From NCBI GenBank assembly GCA_030295235.1, contig AP026150.1, positions 1-64,000 on the forward strand: a DNA stretch of 64,000 bases, given 5' to 3'. The position numbers and the translations under genes were made by a program. Positions 47,198 through 58,680 of the stretch are shown here, piece by piece. Position 1 is the stretch's first letter, and each line of letters begins with the position of its first letter. The notes under the pieces are model-generated. The model had not been told where the DNA came from. It was given only the letters and a program-made list of their open reading frames with translations, and did not search any database. Source of the DNA: Fistulifera solaris (Eukaryota > Bacillariophyta > Bacillariophyceae > Naviculales > Stauroneidaceae).

Positions 47198-50100
47198 ATG
47201 ATGAAAAAAGGTGTGTCTTGCGTGTGTTACTGCTGTTTTATTGTCATTCCATCTCACAACATCTACTTGCAGCTCTTTCGTGGTTGCTGGTGCTATTGAT
47301 TGCCAAGGCGGATGCCCAAGTACAGGTGTTTTCTTGCCAGTTGAGTAAAACAGTTCCGTTAACCAACTATCGGGAAACGACGGATGTGAAATTGGTCAAT
47401 ACCAAAACATTGCCGTCGGAAGTCTGCGTGCTCTGGCGGATCACCTCGTCGGGGGCGCGTGTGCCGGTGGCTCGGTCGTACGATGGAAACAACTGGGAGG
47501 CGCACAGTGGAACGTATATGAAACAGAAGTTTACATGCGTGAGTGGCGTGTGCACGACGAAACTTCCGGCCAAGACGGATACGCAACGTTATGAGTTGGT
47601 TTCCTACCAACGCAGGGCGCTTAGCAAAGATTAAATGGCGGCCCGTTTCTTGGAGCAGACCACGTTTGGTCCTCGACTGGATGAGATTCGTGCCTTTCCG
47701 GATGCCACAACGCAAACTTTCGCTCGTTGGATTCAGAATCAAGCAGCATTGCCTATCACTTCGCATCGCGCGGAGTTCCGAAAGCGACTCAATCATCGCT
47801 TTCCTACCGGTGCGAAAACGACAGTTGGCCGAGTGACTCAGCCGTGTGAAGCTGGTACCCGCTATCGTCGTGCGGCTTTTACCGATAAAGATGTGGGAGC
47901 TTTTGTGGAAGTCCGAACGGTGTCTTCAAAGCAGAAAGCTCTTTCGATTGGAGGAAAGCTACGCACGGTGATCAATGCCAGTAAACTCTACGTCAACGCG
48001 GTTCAAACGAATCAGCAATTGGCGGATGGAAAGTGAGTAATGATTCTGTGCTTCTTTCGTTCTCAACTTTACTGGGTTTTCTAACTACTTTTTGGCATAG
48101 ATATCTCATTTGTGATCAAGTTGAAGCACGGCTTGGTGGGCAGTTTCGCTTGAAACACAATAACGTTTGCGGGAATTTCTTCGCTGACAGTCAAGTCGTG
48201 GGCAATCCTGCCATCAACCTGGACGCTTCCAGTGCAGCTACGGTCAAAATTCTTGATCTGAGTAACAAGGCCAAGGTGGTGGATATTCAGTACAATAAGG
48301 TGGCTCAGGATCTTCTTCTAACTGTCCCTTTGAGTCAGTGCTCTCAAGTTCCTCAAGATGGACACGTTTTCGGCATCTTCGATGGCAAGTACTGGCTCCA
48401 CGACCCGCGTTTCGTTGTCGACGAAAACTCTCTGGAGAAACCAAACAACGAAGTTTGCTCTTCTGCTCCTCCTACTTTTCTCAACGAAGCATCGTGCGTG
48501 ATATCTCAAACGACTCCATGTGTGACAACCTCAGCACCCTTGAGCGTGTCGTCAACAGTTCAGTTGACCATTGCCACGCTGCAACAAGCATATAAGGACA
48601 CGGGCAAGCTAATGTATGCTGTGTCTGGTTTGAGAGGCCCATGGGATCCTCCCTGTAAGGCTGGAAGTACTTCTCGTTGGGTTGTTGTCAATGTGGATTG
48701 TACGGACACCACAATGAAGGACTCGACTCGTACATTCCTCCAGAACTTGTTAGTAGAAGCCAAAGCGACGCAAAGCAATCCGTACATGCTCGATGTCTTC
48801 ATGCCATTTGCTGCTTGTGACGCAACTGACGCAAATGGGCTCTACTATAGGATTGCTGCCAACGGCAAGTGCTACGAGAACGTTCACCCAAATCACTGGC
48901 AGGTGTTTGATTTTACTGCATGGGCCAGTCAGCATCCTGGTGGGGCTCCAGCTATCGAGCAGTTTGCACTGAGTGGCGAATTTGTTCTCAACTTTCCGGA
49001 TTGGCACACAATGGATCGATGGACTACGTATTCGAAACAGTTGACGAGTATCGGACGTTTTGGCGACACAGTTCCTGCTTTTGGGGATCCGCAACCTGGT
49101 CCAATTGAGGGAGGGGTCTCGTTGGTTTGTGGGAGTCCTTTTGAAGTCGCGAACAATGCATCTTTGGCGGGTTCGTTGCTAGCAGGTGCTTTCGACATCG
49201 TCACTTCCGAAAGCAAAACAACACCAGAGTCAAGATTGATGGAGCAGAATTTGATGATATGGATGGATATTGCGTTGAAGAGCAAGGACCAACTGAGGCA
49301 GCGAATTGCTTGGGCATTGAGTCAGATTCTAGTTGTGGCCCCATACGCCCTTGAGTCATGGTATACCAATGAAGTGTTTCTGACGTACTATGACATCTTT
49401 GTGAGGCATGCATTTGGAAACTACCGCGACATTCTCAAGGAAGTGGCCTACTCCCCGGCGATGGCCGAGATGCTGAGCTATCTCAATAGCGAAAGGTAAA
49501 TGCTGATTTCCGTCCCGTTCCTTTTGCGTAAACAAGAACTCACGATCCCTTTTCATTGAACTGAGCATAGCACAGCAATCGTTTTTGAATACAAAAAGCA
49601 GTTTCAGTTTGCTGATGAGAACTTTTCTCGAGAAATAATGCAATTGTTTAGCATCGGCTTGTATCAGCTTAATCAAGACGGTTCTCTGCTGTTGAATGGA
49701 AACAACCTTCCTGTGCTGACTTATACGAACGATGACATCATGGAGTATGCCAGAATGTGGACCGGTTTTAAGCAACAGCCTCGTCGAAACAATATCGAAG
49801 ATTTTCCATCACCCTGGACCGGAAGTCTTGTCGACCCTATGATGATTCGAGTTGAAGCACGAGACAGTTTGCCAAAGGTGGGTAGATGATATCTTCTCTT
49901 TCTTCAATACGAGCCTGTCAAAAACTCAACATTCATTCATCTATTTAATTTCCAGATGGGTTTGAACCGTGCGTATGTCGGAGACGGATACCCCCTGTGC
50001 GCCGACTTGCCAAGCCAGCACTTTTTGAAGCGCGGAGCAACCTACCGATTGTTGGGACCGAAGCCCAAGCCCCGTCTGTTGAACGATCCTGATAGTTGGA

Positions 50101-53100
50101 CTGAATCTACAACGACAAAGCGCTTCTCTTTGGACACGAGCTCCGGTCTCTATCAAGCACTCTGTAAAGCATCTGGTGGCGCATGTTCTTATCCTGCCAA
50201 AGTCGTCTTGCAGTCGAATCTTGCCTGCACTGGTATCGAATGCGAAGTGGACGAGCCCCGCATCGTGAAAGTAAACGGCATGTACTACGAATATTCTCGT
50301 CCGCCATGTGTTCAGCAAGCTTACTACAGCAATCCGGCAATGATGACGAACCAATGGGGATGGGCATACTGCGCCGATCGACGCACGGCAGCTGGATCCG
50401 TTGCATGCTGCCCCGATAGTACTGGAAAAGCAAACACTGGTGTAGTAAAATTCGATGGAGAAAAGCTGACGTTTGACAGATCTGTGGCACGTTGCAAGGC
50501 GAATGGTATGAACGCATGTGAAGTTCCATGGTGGGACTGTAACGGGTGCAACGAGCAACTAGGGCACTGGACCACACATGCTTGCAACTTGGTAGTGAAA
50601 GTTCATCGTGATGGGAAAATTGGAATTGTGCACGAAGTGATTGACAGTAGACCGAATGTGGGCAAAAATATCCACTACAACATTCGAAAAGACACGAAGA
50701 CTTCTTTCCGGGTTGACTGGCAGGGGCCACTGAACACGCTGCTAAGTTCTTACGACACACAATGTGGTGCTATGGACTGCAAATTTGATTCCATGCAGAG
50801 CATTTGTCTTTGTCCTGTATCCAGCGTGGTCGATTCTCCGGTCTTTTCCAGCGCACCGACAAAGACTCAAGTCCTTTCTCAATTGCGCATCGGATCGTTT
50901 TCTCCAGACATTTTGACAGGATACAGCGCTAGAGATCTTGGAAATGGTGTTGTGATGTATTCCACTGACGGGTTGATTTCGGCGAAATCAGTCTTTCAGG
51001 TGATAGATGCAAATGGAGTTACGCATCTCCGAAAGAATGTCAAATCGATTGTGACAGTAGGTTCAGGGGGACTTTCATTCCGTAACCCGCCCCACTTTAA
51101 TTTTCTTGCGTTCCCTGAGCTCCGTGATGCCGTGTACGAGACTGAAGCTGGACTTGACCATTACTTTGTAAGTCGTATGAGTTACCTGTGCGTTGTGTTG
51201 AACTCCAAACTGACACGCCATTTCTTTGATATCCTTTAGCACCACCCGAACACGGCGCCTTTCCTGGCTTCGAGAATGCTGCAGCGCTTTGGCTTATCCA
51301 ATCCTTCTCCCCGCATGATATCAACGGTTGCGACTGCCTTCCGCACGGGAGTCTATGCAACAGGTGGAGTGACTTTAGGTAGTAAAAAGTATGGCGACAT
51401 GTTCGCAATGATGGCTGCTATTCTTCTTGATCGCGAGTCTCGTGCCCCTGTTCTCGATGCAGATCCTGCTTCCGGGTCGCTTCAAGAGCCATTCCTTCGA
51501 TACGTTCGAGCTATGAGGTCGCTCGAGTTCAAGTCTTCTCTTGATGCTCCCTACGTGCGCTTCAAGACGTACTTCCCGAACGCCCTCGGACAGCAGCCAC
51601 ACCTGCAAACAAGTGTGTTCTCTTTTTTTAAACCTGAATACTCTCCTGCCGGACCCATAGGAAATGCTGGTCTTTATTGTCCAGAGTGTCAGCTTACTGA
51701 TGGCCCGAAGGCAATCACTTTGATGAACGCATTGAACAGTCTTGTAAAATATGGATTGAGCTCTGATTACGGTGGATTCGGGCACGGAAGAGGACTCGCA
51801 CCAAGCAAGGGTGACTACTCGAACTCATTTGGTAGTTTGACTTTGAAACTCAGTGATTCGTCGACGGCGACTCAAGTAGTGGATGAGCTTGCACTGCTAC
51901 TGACTGCTGGTAGATTGGATGCTCAAAAGCGAATATTGATGGCGAACGTGTTAAGTTCGCAGGTTTCGAGGGCGCAAGGCATCATCACGGTTGAGCAAAT
52001 GATGCTCACGACTCCCGAGTTTCACACAAATACCTTGTCGCAGAACAACGGGGGTGCAGTTTCTTTGCCATCTTTGCCGGCACAGAACACCAATCCGTAC
52101 AAAGCAGTAATTTACGTGATGCTTTCGGGAGGCGTAGACTCCTTCAACATGCTTGTTCCGCAGGTGTGCAGTGGAAGGAATAATGCTGGGATTACAGTTG
52201 ATCAACAGTACAATGCGGAGCGTGGGAGTTTAGCACTCCCATCGGGGGAACGCTCTTTTCAGATTGCTGCAACAGGTCAGCCTTGTTCGACATTCGCAAT
52301 CCACAAAGAACTGCCGCTGTTCAAGTCGTTGTATGATGCCGGCGATTTGACCTTCATCGCAAACATGGGAGTGCTGAATGATATAGCTGGAATCGACAAA
52401 GTGAATTACATAGCCAAGACACGCATTCAATTGTTTGCTCACAACTGGATGCAACAAGAGGCAAAGACGATGGACCCGAAAGTGTCTAAGCTCGGTACTG
52501 GTGTCCTTGGTCGACTGAGCTCGGTGTTGAAGGACAAAGGATACACACCGGGTTCTGTTTCATTTGATAGTGAGTCTATTTCCGTTTCTCCGGAGCGTAA
52601 TAAGACACCCAAACCGGTCGTTGTGAGTCCCTATGGGGTTAGCAAGTTCGACGCCAAGCCAACGTCTGAAACATTTGATTTGATGTCGTACGCCAAGCAG
52701 TTGAATGCGAAGCCAGGCTCGGCCGATTCATTGTTTGGTCAGACTTGGGCTACAAGGCTCCTTGATGGCATGAACGAAGCAGAGTTTTTCAGCAGCAAAA
52801 TTGATCAGGCTCCTTTAGGAAGTCACTGGACGTGGGACATGGGCCACATTGGTTACCAGTTTCGTATGCTTTCCAAACTTGTGAAGAGTCGTGCCGTGAG
52901 GGGAGTCGATCGCGATGTGTTTTATACTGAGTATGGCGGCTGGGATCACCATGCAGGGCAGGTCTCCGGCTTACAGAACAATTTCAGGGAACTGAACAAG
53001 TCTTTGAATATGTTAGTGACGGAACTGAAACTACAGGGCGTGTGGAACGATGTGACTATTGTTATTGCTTCGGAATTTGGACGAACTCTTACGCCGAACT

Positions 53101-53468
53101 CAGGCGGTGGATCGGACCATGCTTGGGGAGGACATTATGCGTTGATGGGAGGCGATGTCAAGGGAGGAAAGATTCTTGGCCAATATCCTACCGATTTGAC
53201 CGAGAAAGGACCATTGAACGTCGGCCGCGGGCGTTTCATTCCTACGACAAGTTGGGATGCTGTTTGGAACGGAATCTTGCAGTGGATGGGAATTAGTACG
53301 GAAGCAGAACTTGACTATTGCTTGCCAAATCGAAAGGCAACTTCCGGTGTAAGCGGCTTCACAAATCTGATGTGGCGAAGCGATCTTTTCCAATCCACTG
53401 GTCGTAACAGGCATTTGCGCGAGCGAGAAAAGGACTCTGTTCAACAGAAAGCAGAAAACATGATCTGA
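47198..53468 (+). CDS. Copy 5: secreted DUF1800 / cytochrome b5 / DUF1501 fusion with an internal TAA
   Basis: Exons 47198-47210, 47273-48032, 48101-49495, 49571-49877, 49956-51167 and 51240-53468 total exactly 1,972 codons with no frameshift. Signal peptide MMKK | ALSWLLVLLIAKADA, split by a 62-bp intron as in copies 3 and 4; in-frame ATGs at 47183, 47186 and 47192 are alternatives. All modules are intact: DUF1800 part 1, cytochrome b5-like domain (HWQVFDFTAW, HPGG, DWH at 24 residues), DUF1800 part 2, Cys-rich module, DUF1800 part 3 and DUF1501 (ASEFGRTLTPN, SDHAWGGHYALMGGDVKGG). The one defect is a TAA at 47632-47634 in place of the Glu codon of SKDETAARF, followed immediately by a new ATG where relatives have ACG. 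As read, translation stops after about 130 residues. Recently inactivated gene, allele, or base-call error. Confidence 0.88.
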
Positions 53469-54251
53469 GTGAACGATGTGTAGTTCTAGAGACTAAGATT
53501 TGTAATCTGTTGAATCTTGTTAAAGATAGATCTCCTAGCTGCTGGCGTCATAGACCGAGTGACGCGAGACGTCACTCACATGATGCAGGCACAGCGACAT
53601 GGCATTGACAACGACCATATTAGTCCCTTTATCGCTCCTTGACAGTAATACACAATGTTCGCTTCGGTGATCGGTGACAATGAGAACCAAAAGTGCCGAC
53701 ATGACAAGCTTGAGCCTTGAGACGCGAACACAGAACATTATCTCCTATAGTAGATAAACACGACTGAATCTAGTTCTGCGCTTCACTCCGCAATATGCCA
53801 TGTTAAATGTGCTCTCACCGTTTCGATTGAATTGATCATGATTTAACCCCAATAGCCTTCTGCGTTGCTTCTCTCTAGAGTCTTTTCATTCACGATGTCT
53901 TACTTTGTTACCGATAGAGTCCACCAGATGTGTGTTCTACGGCCAACGAGCAACCGCGAAGCTCACAAATCCCGAAATCAACTCCTAGAGCCTGATTGCA
54001 CGCTAGAGCGGCGACAAGCGGCCTCACATGCGCGAACAAAAAGGCGGAACATGGCCACAGTTGCACACGGCACGTTCCAGTTTGGGTTTAATCTTGTAGA
54101 ACGTAACACAACGCACATTTGCGGGACACATTCCCGCAACCTTGAAAATAATTCTCAAACGGATCTCATAATTTTCTAAACTGTCAATTAGTGAAGGTAA
54201 GATCCGTCCTTGGTTGCTTTAAAAATTGAAACCAAACCGCTGTCAAGATGA
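53469..54251. other. Intergenic, about 780 bp
   Basis: 3' flank of copy 5. A plus-strand frame at 53865-54179 has no signal peptide or recognisable motif and is not called. Nothing else seen. Confidence 0.45.
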
Positions 54252-54804
54252 TTGGATCCTCTAGAGTTGATTGATATTGACGATTGCGGGGAGGAGTCGA
54301 TTTGTGTCAATGAAGACTGCGATATCGCTAATCCCGAAGATCCCTGCGACCTCGATGATTATTGTCGAGACAATACGTGCTGTGACAATAGATACACGGG
54401 AGGATATGTTTTCAAATGCAGTAAGACGGCGTATTTGTGTGGTCCTCCCGACTTGGCTTCGTTTGAATGCAACGTGGGCAATCGAGGCGTCACCGAAGTG
54501 GTGCACTTGGAGTATCCGGCGTGCATCGGTACGGGGGAATGTGCAACTCGACGAGTTGTGTTTGAACAATCGCGGCTTGAGTAATTTCGTGCGCGGTGAA
54601 TGTACTTTCGATGGAGAAGGAAATCAGTTCTGGACGTGTGATGAAGAGGTTGACAAGGTTGAAATCGATGAGTATTATGAAGGAACATTCCCGATTCCCT
54701 TTGTCGTCACGACAGGAACGGGTCAGTGTCTTGACGAAGAACAGGAAATGATTCTTGAGACGGATTCGACGACTCGTCATCTACGAGGACCTGAATTCTG
54801 GTAA
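54252..54804 (+). pseudogene. Cys-rich gene remnant, N-terminus missing and frame broken
   Basis: Two overlapping frames read as one acidic Cys-rich protein: DDCGEESICVNEDCD, PCDLDDYCRDNTCC and CGPPDLASFECNVG in the first, then, after a frame change near a run of five G (about 54533-54537), LSNFVRGECTFDGEGNQFW to a stop at 54804. No ATG or signal peptide opens the first frame, so either an upstream exon was missed or the 5' end is lost. The C-terminal TTRHLRGPE resembles the tail of Cys-rich gene 2 (TRHLRAPE), a weak hint of relationship. Function unknown. Confidence 0.5.
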
Positions 54805-55313
54805 CAGAGAAACGCGCTGCATTTGTATATGATAACATGATTTCGATGATTTACTCGCACAAGCATTTCAAGAAGGGAAAATAATGGGAAATACGTTGAC
54901 GGCTCTCTTTAACATTGCACGAATAAATAAAAATATTACGTAATGATACAATGAAAAATGAAATTGATGAATGCTTGATTGTATATTATTGAGTGAAATG
55001 AGATTTAATCAAAGATGCAATGAGCAATGCAACGACGAGCACCTCTCTTTAGCTAGACTTCGCTAGACGCTAGCCACTAGACGGAGATGATCTCAGAAGG
55101 AAACAAAGGTTGAGGAACGGTTAATACAAAAAGAAAATTGTCGTAATACCATTCGAATGATATTATTGAGTACCGATCAATAACAACTATACAAACGACG
55201 ATAAAAAAAGCAAGCAACAACCATGGACGCAAACAATTACAATTGCGATGAGAGTCTGTTTTATTTGTCTTCTTATATTCACCACCTTTGATTAAAGAAA
55301 GCTTTACCCGAAC
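54805..55313. other. Intergenic, about 500 bp
   Basis: AT-rich. AATAAATAAAAAT near 54922 could be a polyadenylation region for the upstream remnant. The rest is the presumed promoter of the CLEC16A-like gene. Confidence 0.45.
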
Positions 55314-58300
55314 ATGAGTCAACAACACGAAAATGTCGTTGAGGAATTCAAATATGTATGGAATCGATTGCGAGGGAATTTATCGACCGAGGATTCGAAA
55401 AAAGTCCTCACGACGACACCGCAACGTAAATCACGTTGGTTTGGACGTCATCAAGAAACGACTCCTCCTCCTCCTCCAACGGCTCTGTATGTCACCCTGA
55501 CACAAATGGAAACAATAGTCGAAGATTTACGACGATTAGCCGAGTTGGTGGTGACGGGTGAAAACGCCGTGACCGCCGGAGAAAAACAAAAGCAACAACC
55601 AACAACCGCCGAGACTCCGAAGGACCCGGAAGAAGAATCAGACTTGACAATGTCGTTACAGTCTCATGCACAATTGTTTGATTTGTTCATTGAAGAACAT
55701 GTTTTGTCGTACATGGTGGATCTGGTACTCGGTTCTCTCTTTTCTTCTTCTTCTTCTTCTTCTTCTTCAAATAATGCACCCAGATTACTACCACCATTAC
55801 CAGTCGCCACACAAGCCATTCAATCCATTTCCATTCTTATACAAAATGTTTCACAAGTGACCAGTTTGTATTTATTATTATCGAGCGATACGATCAATCG
55901 TTTGAGTCAAGATTTGCCTCTCGACGATTATCTCGCCGCCGAGCGGCACGGGCAATTGCAACACCCCGATCCCTCCAGCATCTTGACCTTCCATTCACCG
56001 GCCTTGACAGATTTTGCGACGCATTTTGTCACTTTACTGAAATCACTGGCAATGCGAGTGACACCAGAGACGTTGCAATTCTTTGTACAGTATCCGGCGG
56101 AAGATCGACCCGCCTTGCAATTCCCACTCTACGATCGGGCTCTCGAATTTTGTGCCGCGCATCATGATTCGTTTGTGCGAACGACGGCCCTTAATATTTG
56201 TTTGAATGTTTTGCGTCTAACGACAGTCGACGAACCGCAGCACGAGGAAACCACAAGTGATCCACCGGCGCTGCCCATGGGGGTGTTGCATACCTCGTAT
56301 TTGCCCTTCTCGGATCGTTTGTTGATTGCGCAATACGCCTGTCTGCCGCGACGTGTCGAACCACTGATTGCGCCAATATTTACCAAATTAGCGGAAAGAT
56401 GGAATGCTTTGGAGGAGCATTTGCGTGAGATACCCCCGAGTTGAGTGACAGCAATGCCAAAGCCTCCTTGGTGAAACATCAAGTGCGGGTCGATCGGTGG
56501 TTGTCGCAATGGCGCAATCAAGCGGATCAGTTGCACGATGAATTGCTCTTTCTGCAAGATGTCTTTCAGGTGGGTTTGACGTCCTTGAACGAGCAGTTGA
56601 TTGAAATGATGTTGGCGACTTTTGTGTACCCGTTACAGCTCCAACCGCTGCTGTTGTACTGCAAGTGCGTCGAATCCCCCAACAACATTAATGAACGTGA
56701 CATACCTTCTACACTGTGGGCACCCGCACAAGCGGCCTTGTTTACAATTGCGGCGTGTTTTCATTTCTTGGAGCATCCGGCGTTGTTGAAACTGTTGTGG
56801 GTCGCACTCTTTCATCCATTAAGTCCGGATTCGACGAGTGTCCCGACGATTCGTGCTCAATTGCAAGTGGAATCCGTCAATGAAGCAGGTAGACCGTGTT
56901 TGCGAATGGACTCGCGGCATACGCTAAACATGAATTCCCGAGAAACATATCCGTTTGGGAGTCGCGTTGCGAATGCGGAATTACCGGATGTTTCCGCCGA
57001 GGAGGCGTGCGTCTTTGTGTTAGCGCCCGCCTTGCAACAAGTGTTGGCATTCCGAGGGGATGATATGGCTTTGCTCGCTAAAACGAAACCGAATCCTTAT
57101 CGTCAGGCTTGGCTGACTTGTTTACAACCAAGTATATCGCAATTTAGTATGACGCTGAGACACTTGGCCATTGCCACTCTGAATGCTGCTGTGCAAGCCT
57201 TACCAGTGAGCTTAGTATCTCCTATTCTTTTGGGCACTGATCTTAAACAGTTTCATGACGATATGCCGATCGACGAAAGAGATTTAGATTCAACTGCAGC
57301 ACATATCGACGACCGGGGTCTGGGTAGCAGCAATGTTTACCAATCCAGACACGCATTGACCAAAACGAGAGGAGTGGGTGCGGATCATTCAGGTGTGGTA
57401 GTGTCGCGACTGGCGACGAGTGTTGTCTATCAGTCACCAGGACAACAGCAAATCTATGATGCAACCGCAGCTCACGCACTGATATACCTTGTTTATACAA
57501 ATCCGCAAGCGTTAAAACTAGCTGCACAGAGCATCGATTCTGTGTGGCGACATGCGGCACACGCGTCTTGCCGATCAGCTGTGTTACTGAGAGATTGCCC
57601 AACTCTTCGTGGAGCTCCTAGTATACAAGACCCGAGATATGATGACAAGCTGGCGACGGCGCTCATGGACATGGTGTTCTATGGAAGTGGAGACTTTCCC
57701 CAATTCCAGCCTGGTTTGATTGATTTTCTGATGCAAACTACTAGTGATAAGGAATCGATGCCAGCGTGTTCTCTCGCTGTGTGGTCTTGCGGCACTTTTG
57801 CGGACCTGACGGAGCAGATCGGGAAACAGTTCAGAAAGGCAGACATAAAGAATGATGACCAGAAGCTACTGGAAGAAAAGCGTACCAATTTGCACTACAT
57901 TTGGCAACTAGATGCGTTTGCCTCCCTGTTGAGGGATTTATCAGCCACACAAGGCGTTGCCTTGCGTACCGTTTCGAAGTTGACAAGTCTTGTGCGCTTG
58001 GATGATGGCACCTTTGCTAACAAGGATTTTAGTTCGATTCAACGCAAGTTCCAGGCATTCGCTACTTTGTCTCCTAAAGCCTTAGACACCCTATTTTGCG
58101 AAGATGCGGTGACTGTCCTACCAGAAATAGGTTCCACTGTAGACATTGCTGGCAATTCGGCTGTTCCTTGCGTTTGTGAAGCTCCACCGAAGTCGTCGTT
58201 GCCTATTGCTGAAGGCGTTTCCTGGCTGTCTCTCTACCTTGTACCTCAAGACGGTAGTTTGCTTTTTGTACAACAGAATATGAAACTGCTGATGGCATGT

Positions 58301-58609
58301 CCTTTAGAACGTGTTTGGATTGTTGCAGACCCAGAAACGCCCGCAGATGATTCTTCAGCTCGCAAACTGCTACTTCAATACACTTGGATCGATACAAGTC
58401 CTCCGCCGCTTTTCCTATTTGACAATGCCGTACCCAAACCGGAAGTCGTGGAGCAATGCTTTTTAAAAATGCAACTGAATACCAGCACGTGCATTGTGTG
58501 GTTCGAAGATCAGACCATAGCAGATAACGCTATGTCTCTCTTGATCCGAGCAATTTTTATGGCACGGTCGACGCGAGGGGAACGCATACAGCGATTTTTC
58601 TCGCCCTAA
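55314..58609 (+). CDS. CLEC16A / FPL-domain family protein, one frameshift
   Basis: Intronless, 1,098 aa after one-base correction. The N-terminal FPL domain is clear (about residues 110-300): LFDLFIEEHVLSYMVDLVLGS, SISILIQNVSQVTSLYLLLS, FVTLLKSLAMRVTPETLQFF and FPLYDRALEFC, all in the family order. Family members (mammalian CLEC16A, fly Ema, worm GOP-1, plant TT9) act in endosome-lysosome traffic and autophagy/mitophagy, so a cytosolic membrane-associated role is likely. The second part (from SDSNAKASLVKH) carries the long helical region and a PH-like C-terminal part. A run of five C at 56433-56437 splits the frame: the first half ends at 56444 and the second half continues in the next frame. 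One missing C explains it. A (TCT)n tract near 55740 encodes nine Ser. Convergent with copy 6, 71 bp apart. Confidence 0.85.
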
Positions 58610-58680
58610 GACTGCAGCCTATCAAGAGTTCTTCGAAAATTTGCAATTCTGGTTACTAGCTAATATTAGATACATGCGGT

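Noticed and set aside
47632-47634. TAA in copy 5 read as a sense codon through a variant genetic code
   Set aside because: TAA terminates other genes here (copies 2 and 4, Cys-rich genes 1 and 2, the Pro-rich gene), so a reassigned code is not supported.
54254-54267. GGATCCTCTAGAGT, identical to part of a common cloning polylinker
   Set aside because: Only 14 bases match, the following sites of the polylinker are absent, and the Cys-rich frame continues smoothly through it. Treated as coincidence, not vector.
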